The notes: generated by a model from the sequence alone, not told the origin. DNA of 64,000 nucleotides from Flavobacterium paronense (GCF_030409795.1 NZ_JAUFQN010000019.1:2480001-2544000), one strand, 5' to 3'; numbered from the stretch's first letter, positions 16,801 through 25,690 are shown. Translations and numbers: made by a program.

Positions 16801-18634
16801 TAACGGAAGTGTTACTACTTCTATTTGTGATGGTGATTCCTATACTTGGCCAGCAAACGGACTTACTTATACTACGGCGCAAACTGTTACTGTAGTTACC
16901 GGTTGTAATACAGCTACTTTGAACTTGTCGATTACGCCTTTAACAACTAACGGAAGCGTTACTACTGCTATTTGTGATGGCGATTCCTATACGTGGCCTG
17001 CAAACGGAGTTACTTATATTACTGCACAATCGGGTGTTACTGTAATTACGGGTTGTAATACCGCTACTTTGAATTTGTCAATTACACCTTTAACAACTAA
17101 CGGAAGCGTTACTACTGCTATTTGTGATGGCGATTCATACACTTGGCCAGCAAACGGAATTACTTACACCACAGCCCAAACAGGAGTTACAGTTGTTACC
17201 GGTTGTAATACCGCTACTTTGAATTTGTCGATTACGCCTTTAACAACTAACGGAAGCGTTACTACTGCTATTTGTGATGGCGATTCATACACTTGGCCTG
17301 CAAACGGAGTAACATATACTACGGCACAATCAGGTGTTACTGTAGTTACCGGTTGTAATACCGCTACTTTGAATTTGTCAATTACACCTTTAACAACCAA
17401 CGGAAGCGTAACTACTGCTATTTGTGATGGTGATTCCTATACTTGGCCAGCAAACGGAATTACCTACACCACAGCACAATCGGGTGTTACTGTAGCTACC
17501 GGTTGTAATACAGCTACTTTGAATTTGTCAATTACACCTTTAACAACCAACGGAAGCGTAACTACTGCTATTTGTGATGGCGATTCCTATACGTGGCCTG
17601 CAAACGGAGTTACATACACCACAGCACAATCCAGTGTTACTGTAGTTACCGGTTGTAATACCGCTACTTTGAATTTGTCAATTACACCTTTAACAACTAA
17701 CGGAAGTGTTACTACTTCTATTTGTGATGGTGATTCCTATACTTGGCCAGCAAACGGAGTTACATACACCACAGCACAATCCAGTGTTACTGTAGTTACC
17801 GGTTGTAATACCGCTACTTTGAATTTGTCAATTACACCTTTAACAACTAACGGAAGTGTTACTACTTCTATTTGTGATGGTGATTCCTATACTTGGCCAG
17901 CAAACGGACTTACTTATACTACGGCGCAAACTGTTACTGTAGTTACCGGTTGTAATACAGCTACTTTGAATTTGTCAATTACACCTTTAACAACTAACGG
18001 AAGTATAACTACTGCTATTTGTGATGGCGATTCATATACTTGGCCAGCAAACGGAATTACATACACCACAGCACAATCGGGTGTTACTGTAGTTACGGGT
18101 TGTAATACCGCTACTTTGAATTTAACTGTAAATTCTGCTAATACGCCAACAGGAAATGCTTTGCAATTTTTTGACGTAGCCGATTTAAATGATGCTACAA
18201 TAGCTAATCTTGTCGTAAATCCTACTACTGTAATTTGGTATGGCTCTTTGGCCGATGCACAAGCAGGAACAAACGAATTACCTTCCTCTACAGTACTAGT
18301 AACTGGAGCAACATACTATGCCGTTAATGTTGTTGGGGCTTGTTCAAGTGAACCATTTGCTGTTACAGTAACTGTTACATTAGGTAATGATGAATTTGAT
18401 AGTTTGCATTTTAATTACTATCCAAATCCAACTTCATCTGTAGTTAACATTTCGTACTCGAAAAACATAACTCAGGTAACTTTGATTAATTTATTAGGTC
18501 AGACTTTAATGACTGAAAAAACAAATGCAACAGAAGTACAGATTGATTTGTCAAGATTAGCTGAAGCAACTTATTTTATAAAAGTAGCAGCTGATGGTAA
18601 AGAAAAAATTATTAAGGTAATTAAACAAAAATAA
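13877..18634 (+). CDS. large T9SS cargo protein with fourteen ~50-residue repeats
   Basis: A 1585-residue secreted protein. A signal peptide (about residues 1-28) is followed by two related modules beginning with ACNSYTWPV. A domain near 530-650 resembles a pre-peptidase C-terminal (PPC) fold: it has PDVWYKVALSPC, DFDTILRIF and a closing VLVEGYVG segment. Fourteen tandem repeats follow, each with ICDGDSYTWPANG and GCNTATLNLSITPL; ten are 50 residues and four are 49. The last ~75 residues are a type A C-terminal sorting domain (YYPNPTSSVVNISY, LINLLGQTL, YFIKVAADGKEKIIKVIKQK), the signal for T9SS export and surface attachment. An adhesin role is likely but not shown. It stands alone between two terminators. 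Confidence 0.9.
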   Translation: MKKIYSIKNCVLVSFLLLLTINVSLLAQSKTGKGAQNTNFSKRVTSKNIARNSNSTRSVLATDVITACNSYTWPVNGLTYNISGIYTDGGGITQLFNDQTAWDTSAATYGATVAFNSLSGIPAATTITLTIGSTSVTLSAPSGMYSSGTFVGVNNPGETITMTFSPSIYGVAGNYFLTNIADNVVNGNVKATYSDGAIDDRTVTTDTETFGYFSTTPLTSVVLTTTDTNRYISLKNISIATNPASANTLDLTINQAVTPAFTAIDPICDGDTLAPLPTTSNNGIIGVWTPALDNTTTTTYTFTPDTGQCATVLTKTITVNPIVSSSTNVTACNSYTWPVTGTTYTTSGSYSTYVTIPDSQVIDDLALWNEHAASYNATVISNTLSGINATNPTNITYGPVTVSMSAPGGMYSSGDFLGTGNANNPLTITFNPPVYGVSGNYFTSDFTDAVISGNITVNYSNGTVQSRTVTTDTDSFGYFDSNYISSIVISSTTTVPNHYVSIKNLSIAANPSTCSTETLNLTINTLPPPGNTLATAIDVTATNYTTTGNNLAINCYTDTVGDTSPDVWYKVALSPCALTLSTNTCTNSDFDTILRIFKEDGTTEIGFSDDDCGSTFQSSISDVDVSAEDIVYVLVEGYVGLNRDQGNYGLEILQTLATQVTPTFTAVADICNGDTLLALPTTSNNGIPGTWSPALDNTDTTTYFFTPDASQCATTTSLTIVVNPLTTNGSVTTSICDGDSYTWPANGVTYTTAQSGVTVVNGCNTATLNLSITPLTTIGSVTTSICDGDSYTWPANGVTYTTAQSGVTVVNGCNTATLNLSITPLTTIGSVTTSICDGDSYTWPANGVTYTTAQSGVTVITGCNTATLNLSITPLTTNGSVTTAICDGDSYTWPANGVTYTTAQTVTVVTGCNTATLNLSITPLTTNGSVTTSICDGDSYTWPANGVTYTTAQTVTVVTGCNTATLNLSITPLTTNGSVTTSICDGDSYTWPANGLTYTTAQTVTVVTGCNTATLNLSITPLTTNGSVTTAICDGDSYTWPANGVTYITAQSGVTVITGCNTATLNLSITPLTTNGSVTTAICDGDSYTWPANGITYTTAQTGVTVVTGCNTATLNLSITPLTTNGSVTTAICDGDSYTWPANGVTYTTAQSGVTVVTGCNTATLNLSITPLTTNGSVTTAICDGDSYTWPANGITYTTAQSGVTVATGCNTATLNLSITPLTTNGSVTTAICDGDSYTWPANGVTYTTAQSSVTVVTGCNTATLNLSITPLTTNGSVTTSICDGDSYTWPANGVTYTTAQSSVTVVTGCNTATLNLSITPLTTNGSVTTSICDGDSYTWPANGLTYTTAQTVTVVTGCNTATLNLSITPLTTNGSITTAICDGDSYTWPANGITYTTAQSGVTVVTGCNTATLNLTVNSANTPTGNALQFFDVADLNDATIANLVVNPTTVIWYGSLADAQAGTNELPSSTVLVTGATYYAVNVVGACSSEPFAVTVTVTLGNDEFDSLHFNYYPNPTSSVVNISYSKNITQVTLINLLGQTLMTEKTNATEVQIDLSRLAEATYFIKVAADGKEKIIKVIKQK
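16052..18124 (+). repeat. 14-copy tandem coding repeat (147/150 bp)
   Basis: Copies of 150 bp (ten) or 147 bp (four, lacking one codon in the SGV/TV segment) lie head to tail inside the T9SS cargo gene; the fourteenth starts at 17990. Copies differ mostly at silent sites and a few codons, which points to recent expansion and exchange between units. Copy number may vary between strains. Confidence 0.93.
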
Positions 18635-18652
18635 TTCTGAAATCAGAATAGG

Positions 18653-18687
18653 TAAAAAAAGGTTGTCAGGAATGGCAGCCTTTTTTT
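18653..18687 (+). terminator. terminator after the T9SS cargo gene
   Basis: GGTTGTC pairs with GGCAGCC (two G-U pairs), flanked by runs of seven A and seven T that extend the stem and provide the U-tract. Confidence 0.8.
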
Positions 18688-19060
18688 GTTTGGTAATAGT
18701 CGAAAGTCGAGTTTTCAATGAGTAGTTTTAAACGGCAGTTCATAACATTGAGACGCTAACTCTCATCATTAGAATTGCAGCTCATAAAACTGAAGCGGTA
18801 ACACTTCGTCTGACTATTTGTACTAATTTCATAATAATACTAGTTGTTAAAAGTTACTATTCTTTTATTCCTTTGCATTCCATAAAAAATCACTTGAAGT
18901 GACGAACCGACAACGGAAAACCAACAACAGAAAAAGAATCTCAATGCGTCAACATTTTGTCGACGTGGCTTGGACATTTTGTCGACGTGGCTTCGACATC
19001 TTGTCGAGGCGGCTTGAACAACTTGTCGACAAGGCTTCGACAACTTCTCCACCGTAAGGG
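18688..19060. other. gene-free spacer with repeats
   Basis: No convincing gene is seen. Two imperfect copies of a ~32-base unit (from 18734 and from 18776, about 42 bases apart, sharing GCAG, TCATAA and GCGGTAAC-like blocks) are followed by a 22-bp tandem array at 18952. A 70-codon minus-strand frame here is translated repeat and is not reported. Confidence 0.6.
18952..19054. repeat. 22-bp tandem repeat array
   Basis: Four full units (18952, 18974, 18996, 19018) and a partial fifth (19040) share ACAttTTGTCGACgtGGCTT. The first two differ at one position and later ones drift. Each of the first, second and fourth units contains GTCGAC. The array is far more GC-rich than its surroundings. No spacer structure as in CRISPR is present. 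Confidence 0.85.
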
Positions 19061-19062
19061 TA

Positions 19063-19096
19063 TAAAAAAAGCCCCGCTATAGCAGGGCTTTTTTTA
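19063..19096 (-). terminator. terminator of hppA
   Basis: AGCCCCGCTATAGCAGGGCT forms a stem with one mismatch, flanked by A- and T-runs. It lies 18 bases past the hppA stop on the minus strand. Confidence 0.82.
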
Positions 19097-19113
19097 TATT
19101 GAAATTAAAACTA

Positions 19114-21708
19114 TTATTTCAAAGCTTCCACTTTAGCTTTTACTTCAGCTTCAGTTCCTTCAAAAGTTTCAGAGGTTGATGTACCACCAACAGTAGTAGT
19201 AACGGTTGCTTTAGCTTTACCATTAGTATTAGTGATGACCACTTTTACATTTTTAGCAGCAGTAGCTGGAGCAGTTGCTCCTTTTTTTGCACAACAATCA
19301 TCTTTTTTCTCGCTCATATCTACACAAGATGTTTTCTTAACGAAGTTACCGTTGGCATCATAATGAGAAAGACAAGCTTCTTTTTGTTCTGCATTACATC
19401 CTAAAGAATCACACATTTTAGCACACTCCTCTTTAGTCATATTAGCGCATTTGCTCATATCACATTTACCAATCATGTCACCTTCGCATTTCATTTCAAC
19501 TGTGCATTTCATTTCCTTAGTTCCACCTTCGTTACCTGCACCTAAGATTGGAGCAATAACTAAACCAATCAAACAAGTTAATTTGATTAAGATGTTCATT
19601 GATGGACCAGAAGTGTCTTTAAATGGATCTCCAACAGTATCTCCGGTTACGGCAGCTTTGTGAGCATCAGAACCTTTATATGTCATTTCACCATTAATCA
19701 TAACTCCAGCTTCGAAAGATTTTTTAGCATTATCCCAAGCACCACCAGCATTGTTTTGGAACACAGCCCAAAGCACTCCAGATACTGTAACTCCGGCCAT
19801 ATAACCACCTAACATTTCAGCGATTAATTGGTTGTTATCTCCGTAAACTAATTTACCTAATAATACGATAGCAATTGGGAAACCAATAGTCAAAATACCT
19901 GGCAACATCATTTCGCGTAAAGCTGCTTTTGTTGAAATCTCAACACATTTACCATATTCCGGTTTTCCAGTTCCTTCCATGATTCCTGGAATTTCTTTGA
20001 ACTGACGACGTACTTCGTACACCATGTCCATAGCCGCTTTTCCAACAGAGTTCATTGCTAAGGCAGAGAACACTACTGGTATCATTCCACCAACAAATAA
20101 CATAGCCAATACTGGCGCTTTGAAAATGTTGATACCATCAATTCCTGTAAACGTTACATAAGCAGCAAATAAGGCTAGCGATGTTAAAGCAGCAGAAGCG
20201 ATTGCAAATCCTTTTCCTGTTGCAGCTGTTGTGTTACCAACTGAATCTAAGATATCTGTACGTGTACGAACTTCTTTTGGTAATTCGCTCATTTCAGCAA
20301 TTCCACCAGCGTTATCAGAGATTGGTCCGAAAGCATCGATTGCCAACTGCATAGCCGTTGTAGCCATCATAGCAGAAGCAGCAAGAGCTACTCCGTAGAA
20401 ACCAGCTAAAGCATATGTTGACCAGATTGCTCCGGCAAACAATAATACGGTTGGGAAAGTAGAAATCATTCCGGTAGCTAAACCAGCGATTACGTTAGTT
20501 CCTGCTCCAGTAGATGATTTTTGTACAATTTTCAAAACCGGGCTTGTACCTAATCCTGTATAATATTCCGTCACAGATGAAATAGCGCCACCCACAAATA
20601 ATCCGATTAAAGTAGCGTAGAAAACACGCATTGAAGAGATGTCTCTTAACCCTTCACCGAAGAATGACATTTTCATTTCAGCAGGCAACATCCATTTAAC
20701 TAGGAAGAAACAAGCTACAGCCGTTAAGGCAATAGAAACCCAGTTTCCTATGTTTAATGCTTTTTGAACTTGTGCTTCTTTAGCATCGTCGCTAGTAATT
20801 TTTACTAACATAGTTCCAACGATAGAGAATAAAATTCCGAAACCGGCGATTGACATTGGCAATAAGATTGGACCAATTCCACCGAAAGCATCTGCAATAT
20901 CACCGCCCATATCTTTGATAACATAGTTACCTAAAACCATAGCTGCTAAAACGGTTGCCACATACGAACCAAATAAGTCAGCTCCCATTCCGGCAACGTC
21001 ACCTACGTTATCTCCAACGTTATCTGCAATGGTAGCAGGGTTTCTTGGATCATCTTCCGGGATTCCTGCTTCAACTTTACCTACTAAGTCAGCACCAACA
21101 TCAGCAGCTTTGGTATAAATACCACCACCAACACGGGCAAACAATGCAATAGATTCAGCTCCAAGAGAGAAACCAGCCAATGTTTCCAATACCACGGTCA
21201 TGTCTTCTGTAGAAGTCCAAACACCGCCCATGAATTTTTGAAATAATATAATAAAGAACCCTGTCAAACCTAAAACAGCTAAACCGGCAACTCCTAATCC
21301 CATTACCGTTCCACCACCAAAAGAAACTTTTAGCGCTTGTGGTAAACTGGTACGAGCTGCTTGTGTAGTTCTTACGTTAGTTTTTGTTGCGATTTTCATT
21401 CCCATATTTCCGGCTAAAGCCGAAAAGAAAGCTCCGAAAATAAAGGCAACTACAATTAACAAATGCGTTTTAACGCCATCAATTTGAGTAATACCGGCTA
21501 AAATAACACTTGCAATAACCACGAAAATGGCTAATAATCTGTATTCTGCTTTAAGGAAAGCTAATGCACCTTCATAGATGTAATCTGAAATTTCTTTCAT
21601 CTTTCCGTCGCCAGCGTCTTGTTTTAAAACCCAGCTTCTTTTGATTGCCATAAAAGCCAATCCAATTAATGCCATAACTATTGGCACATAAATCATGTAT
21701 GATTCCAT
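19114..21708 (-). CDS. hppA: membrane-bound ion-pumping pyrophosphatase with Cys-rich tail
   Basis: Couples pyrophosphate hydrolysis to Na+ or H+ export across the inner membrane. I take the start at MESYMIYVPIV (21708), giving 864 residues; an upstream frame adds 22 doubtful residues. About 16 membrane helices are expected. The substrate site shows the DVGADLVGKVEAGIPEDDPRNPATIADNVGDNVGD region. The motif GNTTAATGKGF has Ala where K+-independent enzymes have Lys, so this is the K+-dependent class; Na+ versus H+ is not decided here. After the last helix (about residue 725) comes an unusual 139-residue tail. It has eleven Cys within about 75 residues, then a low-complexity Thr/Lys stretch with VKVVITNTNGKAKATV. 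Confidence 0.93.
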   Translation of the reverse strand: MESYMIYVPIVMALIGLAFMAIKRSWVLKQDAGDGKMKEISDYIYEGALAFLKAEYRLLAIFVVIASVILAGITQIDGVKTHLLIVVAFIFGAFFSALAGNMGMKIATKTNVRTTQAARTSLPQALKVSFGGGTVMGLGVAGLAVLGLTGFFIILFQKFMGGVWTSTEDMTVVLETLAGFSLGAESIALFARVGGGIYTKAADVGADLVGKVEAGIPEDDPRNPATIADNVGDNVGDVAGMGADLFGSYVATVLAAMVLGNYVIKDMGGDIADAFGGIGPILLPMSIAGFGILFSIVGTMLVKITSDDAKEAQVQKALNIGNWVSIALTAVACFFLVKWMLPAEMKMSFFGEGLRDISSMRVFYATLIGLFVGGAISSVTEYYTGLGTSPVLKIVQKSSTGAGTNVIAGLATGMISTFPTVLLFAGAIWSTYALAGFYGVALAASAMMATTAMQLAIDAFGPISDNAGGIAEMSELPKEVRTRTDILDSVGNTTAATGKGFAIASAALTSLALFAAYVTFTGIDGINIFKAPVLAMLFVGGMIPVVFSALAMNSVGKAAMDMVYEVRRQFKEIPGIMEGTGKPEYGKCVEISTKAALREMMLPGILTIGFPIAIVLLGKLVYGDNNQLIAEMLGGYMAGVTVSGVLWAVFQNNAGGAWDNAKKSFEAGVMINGEMTYKGSDAHKAAVTGDTVGDPFKDTSGPSMNILIKLTCLIGLVIAPILGAGNEGGTKEMKCTVEMKCEGDMIGKCDMSKCANMTKEECAKMCDSLGCNAEQKEACLSHYDANGNFVKKTSCVDMSEKKDDCCAKKGATAPATAAKNVKVVITNTNGKAKATVTTTVGGTSTSETFEGTEAEVKAKVEALK

Positions 21709-21741
21709 AAATATAATTTTTGTTATAAATTTTATCGGTGG

Positions 21742-21749
21742 CAAAAGTA
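21742..21749 (-). promoter_or_regulatory. hppA -7 box
   Basis: TACTTTTG on the minus strand is a perfect TAnnTTTG match 33 bases ahead of the chosen start, which supports that start over the upstream one at 21774. Confidence 0.5.
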
Positions 21750-21874
21750 ACAAAACTTTAACAAATAAAAACAATATAATTTATGAATGTTAGTTCAATT
21801 GATATACATGTATTTAAAGTAAATTATTGCTTACTAAAACAAAAAAACTATTTTTGGACCTATTTATCATTTAA

Positions 21875-22594
21875 ATGGAAATCAAAAAACTGTCTATTAT
21901 CATTCCGTGCTTCAATGAAGGTCCAACTATTTATAAAATATTGGATAAAATAAAAGCAGTTTCCCTTCTGAACACTATTGAAAAAGAAATCATCATTGTG
22001 AATGATTGCAGTACGGATAATTCAAGTGAAAGTGTGTATAATTACATTGAGAATAATGCTGACCTGAATATCGTTTTTATTCAACATAATAAAAACAAAG
22101 GAAAAGGAGCAGCACTTCATACTGGAATAAAAGTTTCTACTGGAGACGTTATTGTGATTCAGGATGCCGATTTAGAATATGACCCACAGGAATACAACAT
22201 TCTTTTAAAACCAATGATTGACGGTGTTGCGGATGTTGTATACGGAAGTCGTTTTATGGGTGGAAATCCACATCGTATACTTTTCTTTTGGCACAGCATC
22301 GGAAATAAATTTTTAACCTTTTTGAGTAATATGTTTTCCAATTTGAACCTTACTGATATGGAAACGTGTTATAAAATGTTTCGTTCCGATGTATTAAAAC
22401 CGATAAAACTTAAGGAAAAACGTTTCGGTTTTGAACCTGAAGTCACTCAAAAGGTAGCCCGAATTTCAAAAATCAGAATTTATGAAGTTGGGATTAGTTA
22501 CTATGGCAGAACTTTTGAAGAAGGTAAAAAAATTAACTGGAAAGATGGTTTTCATGCCATTTACTGCATTTTGAGATACGGACTTTTCAAGTAA
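21875..22594 (+). CDS. family 2 glycosyltransferase
   Basis: A 239-residue GT-A fold enzyme resembling dolichol/polyprenol-phosphate sugar transferases. It has LSIIIPCFNEGPTI at residues 6-19, NDCSTDNS near 43-50, the nucleotide/metal motif DADLEYDPQEY near 97-107 and VYGSRFMGG near 120-128. No C-terminal membrane helices are present, so it is the short, DPM1-like form. The sugar and acceptor are unknown. It ends two bases before the convergent glycosylase gene. Confidence 0.87.
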   Translation: MEIKKLSIIIPCFNEGPTIYKILDKIKAVSLLNTIEKEIIIVNDCSTDNSSESVYNYIENNADLNIVFIQHNKNKGKGAALHTGIKVSTGDVIVIQDADLEYDPQEYNILLKPMIDGVADVVYGSRFMGGNPHRILFFWHSIGNKFLTFLSNMFSNLNLTDMETCYKMFRSDVLKPIKLKEKRFGFEPEVTQKVARISKIRIYEVGISYYGRTFEEGKKINWKDGFHAIYCILRYGLFK

Positions 22595-22596
22595 TA

Positions 22597-23196
22597 TTAA
22601 ACAAAAGGCTTTCTATTTCTCTTCTCTAAATAATGATGCCACAACATAAAAGTGGCCATAGTTCTGTGAGGCTTCCAATTTTCTGAAAGCGCTATCATTT
22701 CTTCTTTGGTATGCACATCAAACAATTCTTTTATGGTATTGACAACAGCAATATCGCCTAACGGAATAATATCGGGCGATTGCAAAGCGAATATCAGGTA
22801 CACATCAATAGTCCAATGTCCGATGCCTTTGATTTGGATAAGCTCATTTCTAACTTCATCAGCTGTTTTTGAGGGAAAGCTTTCTAAATCTAATTCGGCA
22901 GAAACTGCATTCGACAAAGTTTTTAAGTAAAGGATTTTTTGTCGGCTCACACCGCAACTTTTCAAATCTTCGTCAGCACAGGCAATTATAGTTTCAGGAG
23001 TAACTTCACCTAATAGATTTTCTATTTTTAAAAAGCAGGCTTTCGCCGAATCAATAGAAACCTGTTGCTCTAAGATTAATTTGCAAAGCGTGACAAATCC
23101 TGATGGCCTTGACGGAATAAAAAAAGTACTGTATTGCTGCTGTAAATTTTTAAAAATCGGTTCTTTTTTAACCAAAAATGAAATGGCTTCCTGCAT
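22597..23196 (-). CDS. DNA-3-methyladenine glycosylase (HhH-GPD family)
   Basis: Base-excision enzyme for alkylated purines, 199 residues. The start is set at MQEAISFLVKKEP (23196) because the upstream part of the open frame overlaps the preceding gene; with this start one base separates the two genes. The helix-hairpin-helix IKGIGHWTIDVYLIF (about 127-141) and the catalytic aspartate in PLGDIAV (about Asp153) match the AlkA-type consensus. An N-terminal AlkA domain is missing, as in the short bacterial forms. It is co-transcribed with the DUF5686 barrel upstream, an unrelated function. Confidence 0.85.
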   Translation of the reverse strand: MQEAISFLVKKEPIFKNLQQQYSTFFIPSRPSGFVTLCKLILEQQVSIDSAKACFLKIENLLGEVTPETIIACADEDLKSCGVSRQKILYLKTLSNAVSAELDLESFPSKTADEVRNELIQIKGIGHWTIDVYLIFALQSPDIIPLGDIAVVNTIKELFDVHTKEEMIALSENWKPHRTMATFMLWHHYLEKRNRKPFV

Positions 23197-23197
23197 T

Positions 23198-25681
23198 TTA
23201 GAAGTAAAATCCGAACGACCCTTTAATAGTAAAATTGTTGGTTCCCGGCAAATCTCTGTAGTTTCCTCTCCAGGCACAATCCAAGCGGAATACTTTAAAA
23301 ATATTTCCGATTCCGGCACTGTATTCCCAATACGGTTTTTCAGGAGACTGATAAAGTAAACCAGAAGCATTTATGGCTCTGTTTTCATCCGAAATTGTTC
23401 CGTAAACGCTTTTTATTCCGATAATCTCTCTAAGATTTAACTTTCTTAAATAGGGAATTCTGGCAAATATTTTTCCGTTAAAATTATGTTCCCATTGAAA
23501 AGTAGCATACGTATCGGCCACAAATTCATAGAAATTTAGATTGCTAAACGTATTGTCAATTATGAAATATGTTTGATTTCCGGGCACAACACTCATTAAT
23601 CCAAGTGGAATTTGGCCATAGGTTTTTCCTAATTCCATAGTAAAATTAGAACGACCAATAGCACCAATAATAATAGGTTGCTTGTAATAAAGTTGTATTT
23701 TATGATAATCAAAATCGCTGTTGATAAACCCTTTAAAACCTTGACTATAATTCACAAAAAAGCGGCTATAAGGCGAATCGATATCACGTCTTTCTACGCC
23801 ATATCCAATTGTTTTTTTCTTTGGTGTAAATTCAACCTGTACATTTAGCTCGGATTGTGTTACATTGCTTTTGGTAGTTGTTAAAGTAGCATCCGTGAAA
23901 TAATCTAACTTAAAAGTATCTGATGCCGATTCTAATGTTCGGTATGAAAATCCGAGTTGAAACGTTAAGTTTTTCACGGGTTCAATTTCGGCTGCAAGTG
24001 TACTTAAATTGATGTTGGTAAGTTTCCCATTTGACCCAGAAGTAAAAAGTGCAGATGACGCAAAGCTTCTGCCTAAAACGTCATTAGTTGTTGTCAAACT
24101 AGCGCCAATTTGTTCCACATCCCGCCTGTTTCCGCCTGAAATTATGATTCGGTTTTTCTTATCAATCATCCATTTACCAGAAGCGCCATATTTAAATTTG
24201 TTGTCTTTGAAACCATAGGCCGTGTATCCTTGTAATCGCCATAAATCATTTGGCCCAAAATAAGTTCTACCACCTGCTCTCAAACGCAATCCTTCCACTT
24301 CATTGTTTCCGATGGTTGAAAAAATTGGACCATAATCAAAATGCCCAAATTGTATATAACCGCTTCCTAAAATAGAAACCAAATTATAGATTTGTTTGAA
24401 ACGCTTCACTGTTTTCAACGTGTCAATCATTTTATAGATTTTTTTCTCGTCTTTATTCAGATTTTCAAACCGGTTTTCTTCCCAATAATCATCGGATTTA
24501 TTATAAACGGTGTTGTCTATAAAATTAACTTCGTCTTTATAAAATTTGTCCGGTTTCTTATCATCAAATTTGAAGCTTTTGTAAAGTGTGGTTCTTTTTC
24601 CGTAAACCCCTTTTGACTCTTCTTTTTTTCTAAGGGCAAAGTCAGACATCATATAATCTCGAGTTGGCAAGAAAACGGAATCGTTCAACACTTCAAATTC
24701 CTGCTCTAAATAAATGTCTTTGACCCAGTTGATATTGGCGCTTTTGGTAATAGCCATATTTATTTTTTTGATGGCAAAAGTGGTGTCATTTACCCAAAAA
24801 TCACCTTTAAAAGTTAGTTCATTTTTACGTCTTGGATAAAATACAATGTTGTAACATACTTTATTATCAATAACGGCTGTGTCTGACAAAACATAATTAT
24901 AAACATCTATTCCGGTTCGCGATAACGGACTTGTGAAACTCTTATCAAAAAAGTATAAGTAGTTGTCATAGATATCAAAATCGTTGTATAAATCTTTGAT
25001 GAAAGTATTCACACCATCGCCATTTCCTAATCCGGAATTTTTGTTTGCTTTTAGAATTTCCTTGACTTTTTTGGCCTGATTATCACCATAAACATCAGAC
25101 AACGATTCGTTGATGAATATGGGTAAATAGGTTTTTCCGGTAACTCTGGACGTATCAATATTTTTGAAAACGAACTCCATGCCTTTGAAAATTTTACTTT
25201 TCATAAAAGCACTATCTATGGTGTTCATATCAAATTCTACTTTTTCGTATTTTTCGTATTGGTATTGCTTGAACATTTTAAGTCCATTCTTTCTTCTTCG
25301 TTCCCATATTTTTCTGAGAATGTCTAAGGCAGGATTATTTTTTTTGGATGTTTTTCCGGCATAAATTTTAACTTCCTTCAAACTGTTTCCTTCTTTTAAA
25401 ACTATTTTGAAATCGTAGCTAACCTGCTTTGTCAATTTAACTTCCTGTGTGGGAAATCCAACAAACGAAACCAATAATGCAGTATAATTTTCGGGAGATT
25501 CAATGTAAAACCTTCCGTCTTCATTAGAAACCACTCCGGTATTAGAACCTTTAAAAACAAGATTAGCAAAAGGAATTGGCTGATTGGTATTATCAACTAC
25601 AACACCGCTCACTTTGGTTTGAGCTATAGCAACATTGGCAAAAGCCAAAAAAACAATAAATTGAATAAATAATTTTTTCAT
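23198..25681 (-). CDS. DUF5686 outer-membrane protein with carboxypeptidase-like domain
   Basis: An 827-residue exported protein from the ATG at 25681 (MKKLFIQFIVFLAFANVAIAQ signal peptide). A longer in-frame start at 25708 lies inside a hairpin. The carboxypeptidase-like regulatory domain covers about residues 22-105 (SGVVVDNTNQPIPFANLVFKG). A large DUF5686 region and a C-terminal barrel ending NFTIKGSFGFYF follow. Function is unknown; related proteins are widespread in Bacteroidota envelopes. The final Phe suits barrel insertion by BAM. Confidence 0.85.
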   Translation of the reverse strand: MKKLFIQFIVFLAFANVAIAQTKVSGVVVDNTNQPIPFANLVFKGSNTGVVSNEDGRFYIESPENYTALLVSFVGFPTQEVKLTKQVSYDFKIVLKEGNSLKEVKIYAGKTSKKNNPALDILRKIWERRRKNGLKMFKQYQYEKYEKVEFDMNTIDSAFMKSKIFKGMEFVFKNIDTSRVTGKTYLPIFINESLSDVYGDNQAKKVKEILKANKNSGLGNGDGVNTFIKDLYNDFDIYDNYLYFFDKSFTSPLSRTGIDVYNYVLSDTAVIDNKVCYNIVFYPRRKNELTFKGDFWVNDTTFAIKKINMAITKSANINWVKDIYLEQEFEVLNDSVFLPTRDYMMSDFALRKKEESKGVYGKRTTLYKSFKFDDKKPDKFYKDEVNFIDNTVYNKSDDYWEENRFENLNKDEKKIYKMIDTLKTVKRFKQIYNLVSILGSGYIQFGHFDYGPIFSTIGNNEVEGLRLRAGGRTYFGPNDLWRLQGYTAYGFKDNKFKYGASGKWMIDKKNRIIISGGNRRDVEQIGASLTTTNDVLGRSFASSALFTSGSNGKLTNINLSTLAAEIEPVKNLTFQLGFSYRTLESASDTFKLDYFTDATLTTTKSNVTQSELNVQVEFTPKKKTIGYGVERRDIDSPYSRFFVNYSQGFKGFINSDFDYHKIQLYYKQPIIIGAIGRSNFTMELGKTYGQIPLGLMSVVPGNQTYFIIDNTFSNLNFYEFVADTYATFQWEHNFNGKIFARIPYLRKLNLREIIGIKSVYGTISDENRAINASGLLYQSPEKPYWEYSAGIGNIFKVFRLDCAWRGNYRDLPGTNNFTIKGSFGFYF

Positions 25682-25690
25682 GGCAAAAAA

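Noticed and set aside
17164..17400. Open frame on the minus strand of the repeat region
   Set aside because: It is a shadow of the repeated codons of the T9SS cargo gene.
16052..18124. CRISPR-like regular repeats
   Set aside because: Units are 147-150 bp, contiguous and in frame, with no unique spacers; they code for protein repeats.
18840..19052. 70-codon minus-strand open frame with repeated SKPRRQ-like segments
   Set aside because: It is the 22-bp array read as protein. There is no promoter box, the composition is odd and it runs into plain spacer.
23197..23370. N-terminal extension of the DNA glycosylase overlapping the DUF5686 gene
   Set aside because: The extra residues are the barrel gene's C-terminus read in another frame. 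The ATG at 23196, one base after the upstream stop, fits the family.
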